Shown: positions 32,851 to 45,094, numbered from the stretch's first letter. The stretch: 64,000 bases of DNA from Eublepharis macularius (GCF_028583425.1 NC_072807.1:33113001-33177000); one strand, 5' to 3'. Numbers and translations are program-made. Notes: generated by a model from the sequence alone, not told the origin.

Positions 32851-33094
32851 GCAGGCCTAAGAGGTGTGGGTGATCGTGGCAAAGATTACTTTCTTGCCTT
32901 CCACTACTATGCCTCTCCCAGCTCAATTGCGACTTGATAACACTTAAGTCCGACTCAGCTATCCCTGAGCTGTGATAGTTTTTTTGCAAGTGTCTTTGCT
33001 GACAACATCGCCTTCATCTTTTCCAACTTGAAGGCCCGGTTGAGAGCAGATCCGGTATTTGAGGTGTCAGAAGTGCCTGCTTGTCCTTTATTTA

Positions 33095-33740
33095 TTTATT
33101 TGTTTGTTTTGTTTTATTTATGTCATTTATCATCCTCTTTTCTCACTGAGACTCAAGGCAGATTACGAAGCGCGAGATTAGTACAGTCAATATCAAGTAC
33201 ATTTCCATAAACAATGCCATAGGGTAAATAAATACAAGTTTACAGAGACATAGCATCAGCAAGAATCCGATAAAAAGTTGAAGAAATGCTGAAACAGAAC
33301 ATAAGCAATTCTAGGGCTGACATTAGACAGCATGAAGCATGAGTAGCTTATAGGAGCATATATTTAAAACAACAGTACGTAACGCAACATAGTGGTGATG
33401 GTGAAGTCTATGGTCCCTAACTCATTAGCGAAGCATCTGAGACCCCATCCCTACAATACAGCCCGCCTATCTGAGTAAAAAGCCCTTTTGAATAATTCAG
33501 TTTTGCATCATTTGCAGAAAGCCAGGAGAATGGGAGCTCTCCTGACCTCCTCAGACAGGCCCTTCCACAGGGTAGGGGCCCCCACAGAGAAAACCCATGT
33601 ACAGGTTGCTCTGAATTTTGCCCATGTGCAGGGTGGCGCCTGCAGGAGACCCAGTTTGGATGAGTGAGTTATAGATAATTTCAGATTGATTCTGCCTCTG
33701 GATGCTGACAAGGAACTGAGGAGTATGAGAGCCACGACTT
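33095..33740 (-). repeat. L2/CR1-type LINE 3' region
   Basis: It begins on plus with CACTGAGACTCAAGGCAGAT, the reversed tail, and runs to about 33740. It shares long text with 2190-2660 in reverse. The GACCTCCTCAGACAGGCCCT and TTTTGCCCATGTGCAGGGTG parts appear typical of the family in squamates. Confidence 0.65.
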
Positions 33741-33794
33741 ATGCTCTGGACCCACTCCCGTCCTAGCTTTTTATTATTTTTTTTCATTTTATAT

Positions 33795-34085
33795 CATTTA
33801 TATTCCGTCTTTCTCACTGACACTCAAGGCAGATTTCATAGTGTGAGATTAGTACAATCAGTGGCAAGGACAAGGACAGGCATTTTCATACAGTGTCAAG
33901 AACATTTATATAAGCAATGTCAAGGGGTAAATGAATATAAGTTTACAAAGATATAGTATTAGGAAGGATCCAGTATGGGGTTGAGGAATTGCTGAGACAG
34001 AACATAATCAACTCTAGGACTTATATTAAACGACGTGAAGCACAGGTAGTATATAGGAGTACGTATTTAAAGCAACAGATAGCAT
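33795..34085 (-). repeat. L2/CR1-type LINE 3' region, second copy
   Basis: It repeats the beginning of the 33095 copy (CACTGACACTCAAGGCAGAT and AGTGTGAGATTAGTACAATC), so the two are side by side in the same orientation. It stops before the reverse-transcriptase fragment that follows on the other strand. Confidence 0.65.
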
Positions 34086-34870
34086 CTTGTTGGAAGGAAA
34101 TATTGGAGCCATTAGTGAACACTGTCAATTTCTCCCTCATTGAGGGGGCTCTCCCTAAACCTTTGAAGGAGAAAGTTATTAAACCCAGGGCTCATTTTGA
34201 GGGGGAATGCACAGGAACGGAGTTCCAGTAGTTTTCCAAAGAGGTCACATGTCAGGTGGCCCTGCCCACCTGATTTTCAGCCATTTTGGGCCCCTTGCGG
34301 CCTGGATTGGGGCCGAAACAGCCTGGATCGGGGCTGAAATGGCCCAGATCGGGTTGGTGCCAGGTGGGGGAACACTCCCCTGCCCAGCACCAACCCAGTC
34401 CCAGCCGTTTCAGTCCTGATGCAAGCCCAAACGGGCCCAAAATGGCCACTTTCAGCCATTTTGGGCCCAGAACAGCCAGGATTGGTCTCAAAATGGCCCA
34501 GATTGGGCCTCTGATGGATGGTGGATCCTGACCATTTTGGGCCCCTTTTTGGCCATTTTCATCCCCCTTTTGCCATTTTGGGCCCAATTTTGGCCCTGAA
34601 TGGCCAGAATTGGGTCCAAAACAGCCAGGATAGGTGATGTCAGGGGGTGTGGCATATGCAAATCAGTTATGCTAATGACACACTTTCGGTGATGTCAAGG
34701 GGCGTGACATATGCTAATGAGTTATGCTAATGCGTCCCTGCAGCTCTTTTTCTGATTAAACCTCTGCTCACAAAGCCTTCATTGGCTAGGGATGAGGTAG
34801 CTAATTGTAGACCAGTCTTCAATTCGCCATTTCTAGGAAAGGTAATTGAGCATGCCTAGCTAGCCAGCAG
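34086..34870 (+). mobile_element. LINE reverse-transcriptase fragment, split by an hAT insertion
   Basis: Plus-strand translation of 34090-34185 gives NTVNFSLIEGALPKPLKEKV followed by IKP. After the inserted element, at 34763-34860, the same theme resumes with LARDEVANCRPVFNSPFLGK and VIEH. This is the N-terminal reverse-transcriptase region of L2/CR1-clade LINEs (P.S.K...RP...N..FL.K..E). It is a short pseudogene fragment and not functional. Confidence 0.65.
34186..34754. mobile_element. Short hAT-type DNA transposon inserted in the LINE fragment
   Basis: It starts CAGGGCTCATTTTGA and ends CAGCTCTTTTTCTG. The octamer ATTAAACC is exact on both sides (34178-34185 and 34755-34762). The middle consists of short near-repeats around GCCATTTTGGGCCC and GGATTGGGGCCGAAACAGCC. 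Same family as 49707-50142, which keeps the full right end. Confidence 0.85.
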
Positions 34871-35805
34871 AATTGCCTTGACAAGTTTGTTTCTCCTAGC
34901 AACAGAGGAGGTTTGTGGGCAGGGAGGAGGAGGAAGAGGATGCAGACTAAGCCCCTCCCCTCTTACCATCAAGGCCACTGAGGCTGAGGGGGGCGGGGAG
35001 GCTGACACGGCCTTTTCACATCAGTCTTTCAAGCCCTTGGATTGCAGCTCCTGCTGTTGCAGATCTTACAATCATTACATTTGATTTGACTGCAATTGTT
35101 ACAATATTTATTAATATTATGACTGCAGTCTTTTTATTGTAAAGATTATTGCAGTTGTTAAGGAGTGGGCCCGGCAGGTTTTTACCTAATGGGCTGGCAT
35201 CCTTGCTTGTAACGTGGACTGAACTTGGTTCACATGCCCTTTTCCTCTACCTCTGCTTTTGTTCTCTTTCCTCCTACGCTTACCTCCCTGATGAAGTTCG
35301 AGCAATTTAAAGCCCACACATGAAAACGTTTTGCTAATCTAGAAGTACATCACGTCGTATGCAGGCAGGGATTTGGGACCAGGTTGGCGGGAGCCAATCC
35401 ATTTCAACACGCACCAGTCAAAGCGGATTCCAGTTGGTGAAGTCTTTGATGTAGGCTTGAAGTTGCCGCAAGATTCCTTGTTTGTTTCGGCTTGTTCAAA
35501 ACATACCAAAAAGAGCGGTATCTTGTGCAAACCTCAAGGTGGTGCTATATCATATTTTGTGTGGGTTAACATCAGTAAATTAGGATTCGGAACACCAGTC
35601 CTAAATACTCTTTCTTATTACAGTCACAGAATTGCAGGCCATATAACATTCCAGAGGAACAGCTGTGCTGAGTCTCTCATTTGATGCCGAAACATCTTGC
35701 AGCATCTTAAAGACTATCGTTTACTATGACACAGACTTTTATGGTCTACACATGAGCTACGTCTACATAAGTGGGCTTTACTCCCCAAAAACTTATAATA
35801 CATCT

Positions 35806-35952
35806 GGGCCGTTTCCACACGGCTTACCTTTTGCCGGAACACAGCGTCTTCATGCGTGAAATTGCTCTAGGAAGATGCTGTTACCACGCCGTGCGATTTC
35901 ATGCGAGAACACGCTGTGTTCCGGCAAAAGGTAAGCCATGTGGAAACGGCCC
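35806..35952. mobile_element. Snap-back element, 147 bp
   Basis: Long inverted arms with an almost perfect match, from GGGCCGTTTCCACACGGCTT and ACCTTTTGCCGGAACACAG to their complement at the right end. No clear target duplication; family unassigned. Confidence 0.7.
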
Positions 35953-36120
35953 TGGAGTCCTATAGTACCTTAAAGACTAACATGTTTTTATTCTAGAACA
36001 ATTGTTTGAGGACTAGCGTATCTTACAATAAAAACATGTTACTAATAATAACCGTATGCTTATATACCACTCTTCTGGACAGGTTAGTGCCACACCCAGA
36101 CCAGTTAACAAAGTTACTGT

Positions 36121-36200
36121 GCAATCCTAAGCAGAGTTACTCAAGTCTAAGCCCATTGAAATCAATGGGCTTAGACTGGGATAACTCTTCTTAGGATTGC
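36121..36200. mobile_element. 80-bp palindromic element inside a SINE-like repeat
   Basis: Arms GCAATCCTAAGCAGAGTTAC and its near complement at the right, with AAGCCCATTGAAATCAATGG in the centre. It is a very common squamate fold-back repeat. A second copy lies at 47234-47311. Confidence 0.8.
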
Positions 36201-36325
36201 GCCATCAGTGTTATTATTATACCCACAATACGAATTGGCTTACTCAAGGCTACCTGCAGAGTTCATGGCAATAGTGAGAGTCGAACCAGCACAGTGTTAG
36301 TTTAAGGTACCAAAAGACTCCTGTG

Positions 36326-36645
36326 CAGGGCTTTTTTTCAGCTGGAACGTGGTGGAATGGAGTTCCGGCACCTCTTGAAACTGGTCACATGGCCGGTGGC
36401 CCCGCCCCCTGATCTCCAGACAGAGGGGAGTTTAGATTGCCCTCCTCACATGGAGGGTAATCTAAACTCCCCTCTGCCTGGAGATCAGGGGGCGGGACTA
36501 CCGGCCATGTGACCATTTTCGCCGAGAGCGATTTAAACTTTAAAAAACTCCCCGCTTGTTCCAGCTGACCCAAAGTGATGTCATCGTGCAGTCCTGAGTT
36601 CCACCACTGAGTTCCACCACCTCTTTTCCCAGAAAAAAAGCCCTG
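36326..36645. mobile_element. Short hAT-type DNA transposon, copy 1
   Basis: Ends CAGGGCTTTTTTTC and GAAAAAAAGCCCTG. Exact 8-bp flanks CTCCTGTG (36318-36325 and 36646-36653). Inside is a palindrome around GGGGAGTTTAGATTGCCCTC. Confidence 0.9.
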
Positions 36646-37817
36646 CTCCTGTGTTTCTTTGCAACAACACATTAACCTGGCCATTCTTCTGTAATTATAA
36701 TAAACCTGATAACATTTAGGATGTCATAATACTCTCCTTTTCTTAAGTTATAAAAGTGGTAGATATTATCATTACTGGGACCAGAAGACAAGCTTCAAGA
36801 GACTGGGCAAATTTGGGTAATGTCAACAATCAATCCACAAGCAAATTAAGCCGTGGTCCTTGGATTTGAGTAAATGTTCATTTAAATCAGGATTTGGATT
36901 TAAATTCAATTACATCTTCTTTATTCCAGTTATTCAATTATGACTGCTGTATGGGTTGGTCAACTAGACCCAAGTACATAAAGGAAATCAAGTAGGCTGA
37001 GGTCCAAGTGCTAGATTTCCTCAGAAGTATTAGAGTGGACTTACTACCCAAGAAATATGCATACATGGGGTTGCAGGATTAATTGGTTTGTGAATCACAG
37101 TAGTAGGGTCCATCCGCCGAGTTTTAGATGGTAGGTTATACCAAACACTTTCCCCCTCCAGTTTTCTAGTCACTGAGAAATAAAGAGAGAAAACACCTAC
37201 AAATTATTTCCATTTTTGTTTAGTACTGTGGGCTACAGTACTAAAGAAAAATGGAAATAATTTTCCTTTTTGTTACTTCTGTTCAGATCATTGTTAAGTG
37301 GATTTTGCAATTAATTCACAGGCTTTTTGTAAAACTCTAACCTCGCTGAGCATAGCTGATGTCTCTTCTCTTATTCTGAGAAAATACCCCTGTACAGAAA
37401 TATTCCCTGGATGTGTTTCTACATGGTTTAGATATACCAAATCTGTATATTTTTAGTACCATAGAAATCTGGCTCTGACATCTATATGCTTCAGAATTTC
37501 ATTATTCAGAAGGTATGAGCAAAGTCATTCAATCTGCGATCAAGGCCAGAAACTGGATATTCTATCAGCCGTACATGTAAACTTAGAGGCTTTGCTATGC
37601 ACAGATTTAGTATCTATATCAACAACCGGTACACATGAGATTAAAAGAGATGCGGTGCCTACTGAACCACAATCAAATTTTCAAAATAGGAGCACCTTCT
37701 TTTTTTTAAGTAGAGATTTTTCTCTTCACAGACCTACCAAAAACGGTAAGTCATGCATAGCAAACCTTTATAGGACAAAGGAATTCTGTTTAGAACATAG
37801 GAAGAGTTGTTCTAGAT

Positions 37818-38372
37818 CAGGGGTGGCCAAACTACAGCTCAGGGGCCACATGTGTCTCTTCTAGATATATTGTTTGGCTCCTGGAGGTCTCTGAGTATCG
37901 TTGTGGTCATACATTTTATTTTAGTCTAGTTTATTTCCCTCTCTCCCTCCCTCCCCTCCCTTTACTCTTTTCTTTCCAAGTCTTTCCCTCCCTTTTCCTT
38001 TTTTCCTTCCTTCCTTCTTTCTTTCCATGTCTTTCATATTTTCAATAAAAATGTCGGGGTTGCCAGGTCTGACTCAGAAAATATCTGCGGACTTTGGGGG
38101 TGAAGCCTAACAAGGATGTGACATCATTTTTGTGATGTCACTTCCAAGTCAAAGGTCAGGTGATGGCTCTTCCCAAGCTCCATGCCTTCCGATGATGTCA
38201 CTACCAGCATACTGCACCAAAACCCCACCCCTTCCTCTGATGTCACTTTCGGGACACTCCCCCAAACCTACCTCTTCATCTGAAGTCACTTCAATGCATC
38301 ATGTCTTGCAGCTCTCAAACATCTGACGTTTATTCTATGTGGCTCTTACATTAAGCAAGTTTGGCCACCCCG
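37818..38372. mobile_element. Short hAT-type DNA transposon
   Basis: Ends CAGGGGTGGCCAAAC and GTTTGGCCACCCCG. Exact octamer TTCTAGAT on both sides (37810-37817 and 38373-38380). The inside holds a CT-rich low-complexity stretch at about 37935-38040 and blocks of GATGTCACTT text. It is inserted in a CR1-type LINE fragment whose text resumes at 38381. Confidence 0.9.
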
Positions 38373-38380
38373 TTCTAGAT

Positions 38381-38900
38381 CAAACAAAGGATCCATCTTG
38401 TCCAGTTCCCCATTTCCCACAGTGGCCACTGGAAAACCTACAAGCAGATCAAAGTGCTCTTTCCCCTCCAGCAACTGATATTTAGAGGTATGCTGCTTTT
38501 GGACATGGAGGTTCCACTTTGCTATCATGCTAATAGCCAACGATAGGGCTACCCTCTGCAAATTTGTCTAAACATCTCCTAAAGGCACATATGATGCAAA
38601 CAGTACAGAGTTGCTCTATTAAGCAAGTGGCCATTTGCACAACCGATGGCATGAGATTCCATAAACAAATTCCACGTGGTGTGAAAACGCATTGCCTTAC
38701 AGTATTAAGAGACGGGACTTGCCCACTGAAGTCAATACAGCTCCCAGTATTTCCCAAGGGTGCCCATTTCCTGCTTCTTTGTTCTACACAGAAAAATTCA
38801 CGAGCATACCAATGCTGGCTTTGAGCACTGAAAGTAAGCACGAGGAAAGGCACTGGGCTTTGATGCTAATGCTCCATAGCATCGTTTGGGCAGCGGAAAG
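38381..38900 (+). repeat. Old CR1-type LINE 3' fragment
   Basis: It contains CAAAGGATCCATCTTGTCCA, TTCCCACAGTGGCCACTGGA and GGACATGGAGGTTCCACTTT. The last segment recurs at about 63910-63930. The right border is uncertain. Confidence 0.5.
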
Positions 38901-39406
38901 AGTGCCTCGGAGGCATTGAAAATGACTGCAAACCCATCGTGAAAACTGACCTCGGCATAAATGAGGATAAAGATCTCCCTTCCACCTCTCCCTCCCTCCC
39001 TCCTCTTCTCTAAATAAAGCTTATCTCAAGCTCTGCTATTTTTTGCACACAGCAGAGGAGGCCTAGCAGAGGTCACATGGCTAATTGAAACATACAGCCA
39101 CGCAAGTTTGAGAGAACATTAGAAGATGGTCGCAAGCTGAGTCGGAATGTCCAGGACTGCGAAAAATGGGCATGTCTTGGAATATCCTAAGGAAAAACAG
39201 AAAAAAACACATGGAGGGTTTTTTTTGGATAAATTTTAAAGTGGGCTGTGCTGTTGCAGGGGTGCATGCATGTTTACCATGTGCTCTTTTTTGCACACGT
39301 TGCAAGTCCCATCGCAAGACACCTGAGCATTTGCCTTGTGTACATCCATGCACATTTGGACATTCCCCTCCTCTTTCAAGTGTATAATTATAATTATAAC
39401 CCCAGC

Positions 39407-39620
39407 CAGGGCTTTTTTTTCTGGGAAAAGAGGTGGTAGAACTCAGTGGGTTGCCCTTGGAAAAAATGGCTGGGGGCCCTGCCCCTGATCTCCGCAGCCT
39501 GGAGGGCAATCTAAACTCCCCTCTATCTGAAGATCAGGGGGCGGGGCCACCAGCCATGTGACCATTTTCAAGAGGTTCCAGAACTCCATTCCACCGCGTT
39601 CCAGCTGAAAAAAAGCTCTG
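39407..39620. mobile_element. Short hAT-type DNA transposon, copy 2 (opposite orientation)
   Basis: Same family as 36326-36645, reversed. Exact octamer ACCCCAGC on both sides (39399-39406 and 39621-39628). Shorter inside. Confidence 0.9.
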
Positions 39621-39727
39621 ACCCCAGCCTCAGTTTACCGCATCAGTAACTGCACTCTTTGGAACTTTTCAGGAATGCATCTGAACATCTATGCGAAGTG
39701 CACTCTCCCCCCCCCTTCCTACTTTGG

Positions 39728-39900
39728 AGAGGGACTGTGGCTCAGCAGTACATCATCTGTTTGGCATGCAGAAAGTCCCAAGTTCAATCCCCAGCTTGTC
39801 AAATTAAAAAAAGACTAGACAGTAGGTGACAAGAAAGACCTCTACTGAGGCCCCGGAGAGATGCTGTTAGTCTGGGTAGATAACGCTGACCTCGATGAAC
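39728..39900 (+). repeat. tRNA-derived SINE (GGGACTGTGGCTCAG type)
   Basis: A-box ACTGTGGCTCAGCAG, B-box AGTTCAATCCCC, and the body CCGGAGAGATGCTGTTAGTC. Related copies lie at 55588-55795 (plus) and about 57760-57960 (minus). Confidence 0.75.
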
Positions 39901-40384
39901 GAGGAGTCTGACTCAGAAGAAGGCAACCTCATGTGTTCATGTGAAGGACCAGAGCTGTGTTCCAAGTCCTGCAGGAACTTTAAACCTGAGATGGGCCAAG
40001 AAGACCCTTTGAGGCATTCCGTTGCAAGACATTTTCAGGAGGAGAGGGGTAGCCGGCTGCTGCTTCAAAAGAGAACCAGAATTAAGGTGCATATGGCTGA
40101 CTGCAGTACTCTCAGTTTTGACCTGGGTCTTGGTCAGTCCGTACCCTTGAAAATGAGTCTGTCAACTTAGGCCCTTCTGCATGCAAAGCAGAGGCTGTGC
40201 TATGGAACTACGGCCCCTTCGTCTTCCCTTGTGCCCCTTTACCCTTAAGCCTACAGCTTACAATAAACCACATGCTGCTGCTGGCCTGTCTCCAATGGAG
40301 CTTCCAGACCTATCCTTGTTGCTTTGGCCTTGGGTCTAATTCAGCTCCAGGCCAGAATCTGCCAACCAAACCTTCTCCAGCCCT

Positions 40385-40586
40385 GGGCTGAATCCACACA
40401 TCTCAGCACATCCCAGCGTTGCGCTAAACTTCAGGAAGTTTGCATTAAACTTCCATAAGTATAGCGTCTTTCTAGCGCGATTTCTGACTCATCGCGCCAC
40501 AAGTCAGAAATTGCAATAGGAAGACACTATACTTCCGGAAGTTTAGCTAAAGTTTAGCACTGCACCGGGATGTGTGGATTCAGCCC
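40385..40586. mobile_element. Snap-back element, 202 bp
   Basis: Ends GGGCTGAATCCACACATC and GATGTGTGGATTCAGCCC. The arms extend inwards with the ATAGCGTCTT and AAGACACTAT blocks. Family unassigned. Confidence 0.75.
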
Positions 40587-40605
40587 TGATCTTCTTTATA
40601 TTGCA

Positions 40606-40737
40606 AGAGTCCAGTGGCACCTATAAAACTAACAAAATTTGTGGTAGGGTATGAGCTTTCGTGAGTCACAGCTCACTTCTTCAGATGCTAAACAGACAGA
40701 TACCTACAGACAGCCTAACATGGCTCCCCATCTTGAT
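40606..40737 (-). mobile_element. PLE end with intact-looking hammerhead core (type B)
   Basis: On minus: CTGAAGA (complement of 40678-40684), stem II GTGAGC/GTGACTCAC pairing GTGAG with CTCAC, GAAA (complement of 40657-40660), then GCTCATACCC. A single copy with no inverted partner. Confidence 0.7.
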
Positions 40738-41761
40738 CTCCTTCTTTAAATTGCTTATTCCTCCTCCAGTTCCTTATTTGAATGATAAAAAAATAACAAG
40801 CAGTTGTCATAGCCATTGATTTATTGGGCAAACAGCCAAAACAAGAAGGGGGAAGAAGGGGAAAATGTCGAAAATTAGCCTGGAAGTGCCAGAAATTGAG
40901 CACGTACATGCATGCATGTGCACACGTGCACACACACACAATAATTATATGCTAGGGAACAAATACAATACTAATAAAAGTAGACAAATGTTCACATATT
41001 GGTACAATATAATTGGGAAAAACAAACTATAATGATAGTCATCGATAACCAGTTACAAACGAGACCCAAATAAAATATTGGCTTTACACATTCGAAACAT
41101 GCACACAACTGTTATTACTATAAAGATCAATGGCTACAATCCAGTATTGGAGAGGGGGCAGAGCAGTTCTAATCAAAATTCAACCGTGGTGGTCCATTTA
41201 TGCTGGCCTCAGGAGAGGACCTCCAGAAATCCTTTTATTCTAACCTTGCCAGCATAGAGATGTCTGCTCACTCAAAGAGAGAGTTTTGTGGGTGTGTGAT
41301 AAATTGGGTGCAGAAAGAAGCAAATCGCTTCAAATTTGAAGTTCCGTTCTTAGGAAGTAACCCCTGAGATGCATGACAAAGCAGCCATTCCCAAAATACT
41401 AGAATTTGGGGGCACCCAATAAAGATGATGGGCTATAGAATCGGGAATGAAGTATTTCACTCAATGAATTATTAAATTATAGGATTCACTGCCGATACTG
41501 ACGGCCAGGGGCATAAAGGGCTTTGAAAGGTGATTATATAGATTCCTGCTCCCCCCACATTGTCTTCTGTTTGTGAAGTACCATTTTCTGCATTGTTTAA
41601 TGTATGTCCAACTTCTTTTCTGCTCCCCTCCACACAAATTACTCTAATCATAGTGCAATTAAGTTGCTCGTTAGATGTCATATCCTATTGATCACATTGA
41701 TTTACACTATGTAATCTGTCTTGAGTCTCAGAGAGAAAGGCGGACTATATATGAACAACTG

Positions 41762-42390
41762 TGATGTAGTAACTTGAGTGTCAGACTAGGATCTGGGAGG
41801 CCCGGGTTTGAATCCCCGCTCTATCATGGAAGCTTGGTGTGTGACCTTGAGCCTGCCACACACTTTCAGCCTAACCTACCTCAAGGGTTACCAGGGGTCT
41901 GCTGGTGGCAGGCAAACTCCCGGGGATTTGCCCCCTTATCCACGAATCGCTGAGTGATCGGTGGGAGGGGGCAAACTCCTGCAGTGTGCCTGCCACTGGC
42001 ATGCAACTCAGGAGCGTGCACCATGCGCACGCTCCCACTCCTCACGCTGACCACGGGAGCATCCCTGTGGTCCGATTTGGCCCCAAACTGGCCAAATCGA
42101 AGTGTGGAAGTGCTCCCATGGCCAGCATGACAACGTCACTTACAGAAGTGACATCGCCATGCATGTGGTGTAGTGACATCACTTCCGGAAGTGACATCAT
42201 CATGCCGCCACCGGAGCACACACGTGAGTAAGTTCCAGGCCCCTATCCTCCCACTGAGAGGATAGAGGGACCTGGCAACCCTACCTACCTCCCAGAGATG
42301 TTGTAAAGATAAAACAGAGGAGAGAAGAATGACGCAAGTTGCTTTGAGTCCCCACTGTAGAGGAAGTTGAGGTATAAACGACATAAATAA
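41762..42390 (+). repeat. tRNA-derived SINE interrupted by an hAT-type element
   Basis: The left part (41762-41882) has the B-box GTTTGAATCCCC and CCTAACCTACCTC. The right part (42284-42390) resumes at TACCTCCCAGAGATGTTG and GAGTCCCCACTGTAG. The insertion at 41883-42283 separates them. Confidence 0.85.
41883..42283. mobile_element. Short hAT-type DNA transposon inserted in a SINE
   Basis: Ends AAGGGTTACCAGG and CCTGGCAACCCTA. Exact octamer CCTACCTC on both sides (41875-41882 and 42284-42291). Inside are inverted copies of AGTGACATC text. Same end type as 51373-51576 and 52601-52838. Confidence 0.85.
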
Positions 42391-43410
42391 ATGCAATGGA
42401 GGAGAAGTCCATCAATGGCCACTAACCATGAAGACTAAAGGGAACCTCCATATCCCGGGGCAGTCAAGCTCTGACTAGCAATGTTGCAATGCAACAATGA
42501 GGGGGAAGTTCTTGGCTTCTATGCCCTGAATTTTGCCCCTCTGGGACCGCTGGCTGGCCACGGTCCGAAACAAGATGTTGAACTAGTTGAAAGACGGGTC
42601 TGATCCAACAGGGCTTTTCTCCTGTTCTGTCCTGAATGAATATGTTATTCCTTGTTCAGAATAATTTAGAAGATAAACTCCAAAACTGGGAGTAGGGGGA
42701 GGAAACTGTGTATTTCATTATTTCCAATTCAACTTCCAGTCATGGAAGTGCATCCACATCCCTTTCTTCTCTCCTTCTTTCCCCTCTTTTCCTCGTAGGA
42801 CTTCATTAGGGTTAGAAGACTGCCAATCATCACAAAACATAATACAAATTTGCATTGCAGCAGCCAGACAGAGGGCCCCTAAAGCTTCCCTGGCATCTTT
42901 GTGAAAGCAGCAATAGTCCTCCTTTCCGCTGGTTTCCTAACCCCTTCCCTGCCTTCCTGTGTGTTAAGCAGTTTAATTATTGCTTTTAAGAGTCATGATT
43001 GTGTTATCTCTGCATGGAGCTGCCACCTTAAGAGCTACTGTGAATTTGTTCACCTTGATCTTTTTGTGGCAGAGCGATAAAGTCTTATTGTGTGTGTGTG
43101 GGGGGGGTGCAGCATTGCTTTCTATGCATATAATGGGGGGGTCACCAGCCACTTGATTGTCAGGCCCTGTCTGGAGAGGTGCACAGCACCTACTCGAAAA
43201 ATTAAAAGAGATTTCCTCTCCCTTAAATAAAGCTTAGTGGACATACAAGTCATTTATTTCCTACAGACCATTTGGGTAGCCCTCGTCCCAAACACTATGG
43301 CACTTGCAGTCAAGATACAAAGATTTAGACTCTGGGGGTCAGCAGAGGATGAGAGATTATCCCAAAGACATTCTGTGAGCTTCATGGGAGGTTGACCAAA
43401 AGTCTCACCT

Positions 43411-43512
43411 GTCTGAAAGCCAAGCTACAAGTGACGAATGACACTTGCCTGGCAAGTGAACAGACTCACGTGTATTCCTCCCTGTTCACTTGCCATTCAC
43501 TTGTGCTCTACT
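43411..43512. mobile_element. Small snap-back element
   Basis: AAGCCAAGCTACAAGTGACG at the left resembles the start of 13790-13990, but the inside (CTTGCCTGGCAAGTGAACAG) differs. A related subfamily. Confidence 0.5.
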
Positions 43513-44604
43513 TCCCGAAACAAACCAAAATCCTTACGTTGCTCAATATCAAATGGGAGCCGGTTAGCTGTTTTTCTAAAACGTGTTGGAATCACCTGGA
43601 TGTAAGGATTGTTTCGTCCGTAACCACGAACCCCCAAATTTCATAGTTCCAGCTCCTGCCCTACAGGCTTTGTGGTGTGGAGGCAGCCGCTATAAGGAAC
43701 ACATTGGAGACATCCCCTTTAGCCAGCACAGTCAGCAATGCAGATCCAGGCTGAAATGTCTGCCTTCCTTTCAGAGGTGTTGGAAGTCCCCAACCTGTCC
43801 TTTGAGCCAGGACTGAGCAGTGCCTCCCCTCCAGCCTTGACAGCTGCACCACGATGCCAGCATTCCCCAATGCTGACCCCAGTTCCGACGGTTGGCTTTG
43901 CAGAGGAATGTTACGAAGGAGAGAGATGGCTTGGAAGGGGTGGCAACTGTGCAAGAAATGTGTGCCATACAGAAACCTCCCCCAAAGGTGTCTGTTGAAG
44001 GCAGCAATTGGCAGGCCGTGCACTCTTTTTTCCAGGTGACCCTGTTCGACTGTCTTTGAGCTGCCAGGACAAGTGGCAGAGATCTGAGAAGGGGTGATGT
44101 GACACAGAGATAGAAAGTCATGGAAAAAGAATCATCTTGTATCATATGCATCAGCTTTCCGTATTGCTGTAATAAAAGGTCAGCAGGGCTGAAAGGAAAC
44201 CGAGGGGGCTGTGTGGCACATCTCTCTGATTTGCCCAGCATGTTTGCTCCATCCTTCTCTTGCTTGAGGAGCGACACGATTTCTTTCTCTGGCTGTTTCT
44301 TCAGTATAACCTGGGTATTTTTGACCCACTCGGCAAATGACTTTCCAAGGCACCCTAATTGCAGCCTTTACCCAAGCGGGGCTGAACTGGCCTGCCTCAT
44401 TACTGGAATGAGGCATGATGCCGATAGATGAGCCCTCTTGCAAAACTGTAAGACAGACCCTGCAAATACAGAGAGGATGACTTCATTCCGGCAGGTTGAG
44501 AGTTAGAAAATTCAGTCAAGTTTGGGTCAACCTCTGTTCAGACCTGCATTCTTGTCTCTTGCGCCTACAGTTCCAGCAATGCTCGACTGGAACCAAATAC
44601 TTAC

Positions 44605-44800
44605 ATACGTGCTGTTAAATTGCAGCTGACTTATGATGATACCAGCTAGGGGCTTCCAAGGCAAGTGAGACGCAGAGGTGGTTTGCCATTGCCTTCCTCT
44701 GCAGAAGAGCCCCAGTCTTCCCTGGAGGCCTCGCATCCAAGCACTGGCCTTGCTTAGCTTCCAAGCTGTGCCGAGATTGGGCTACATGATGCCTCCTTCC
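44605..44800 (-). repeat. Reversed 5S rRNA-derived SINE
   Basis: On plus: GCAGCTGACTTATGATGATA, AGAGGTGGTTTGCCATTGCC, then CCTCGCATCCAAGCACTGGC and TTGCTTAGCTTCCAAGCTGT, the complement of the 5S head. Confidence 0.75.
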
Positions 44801-45094
44801 CTACCCCTGGAACCAAATACCCCTTTAAAAAAAGAAAAGAAAATGGAGATTAGAGTCAAGAAAATGGCACCCTATTGGGAATCGGCTGCTTTCCTGGTGA
44901 AGGTAGCCCTGGCATTTAAGTCTGCAGGAAGCCTCTAAGCAAAAATCTCTGCCCTTCCCGGATGAAATCTGCACATGTTCAGAGGCATGAACACAGACAT
45001 TCAAACAGGTTTGCCAACTGCAGGGACAGTCTTAGCCAATAACCTCCCCATCAGATCTGTCCACCATCCTGTTTTCAATTCGCTAAGCAGTGAT

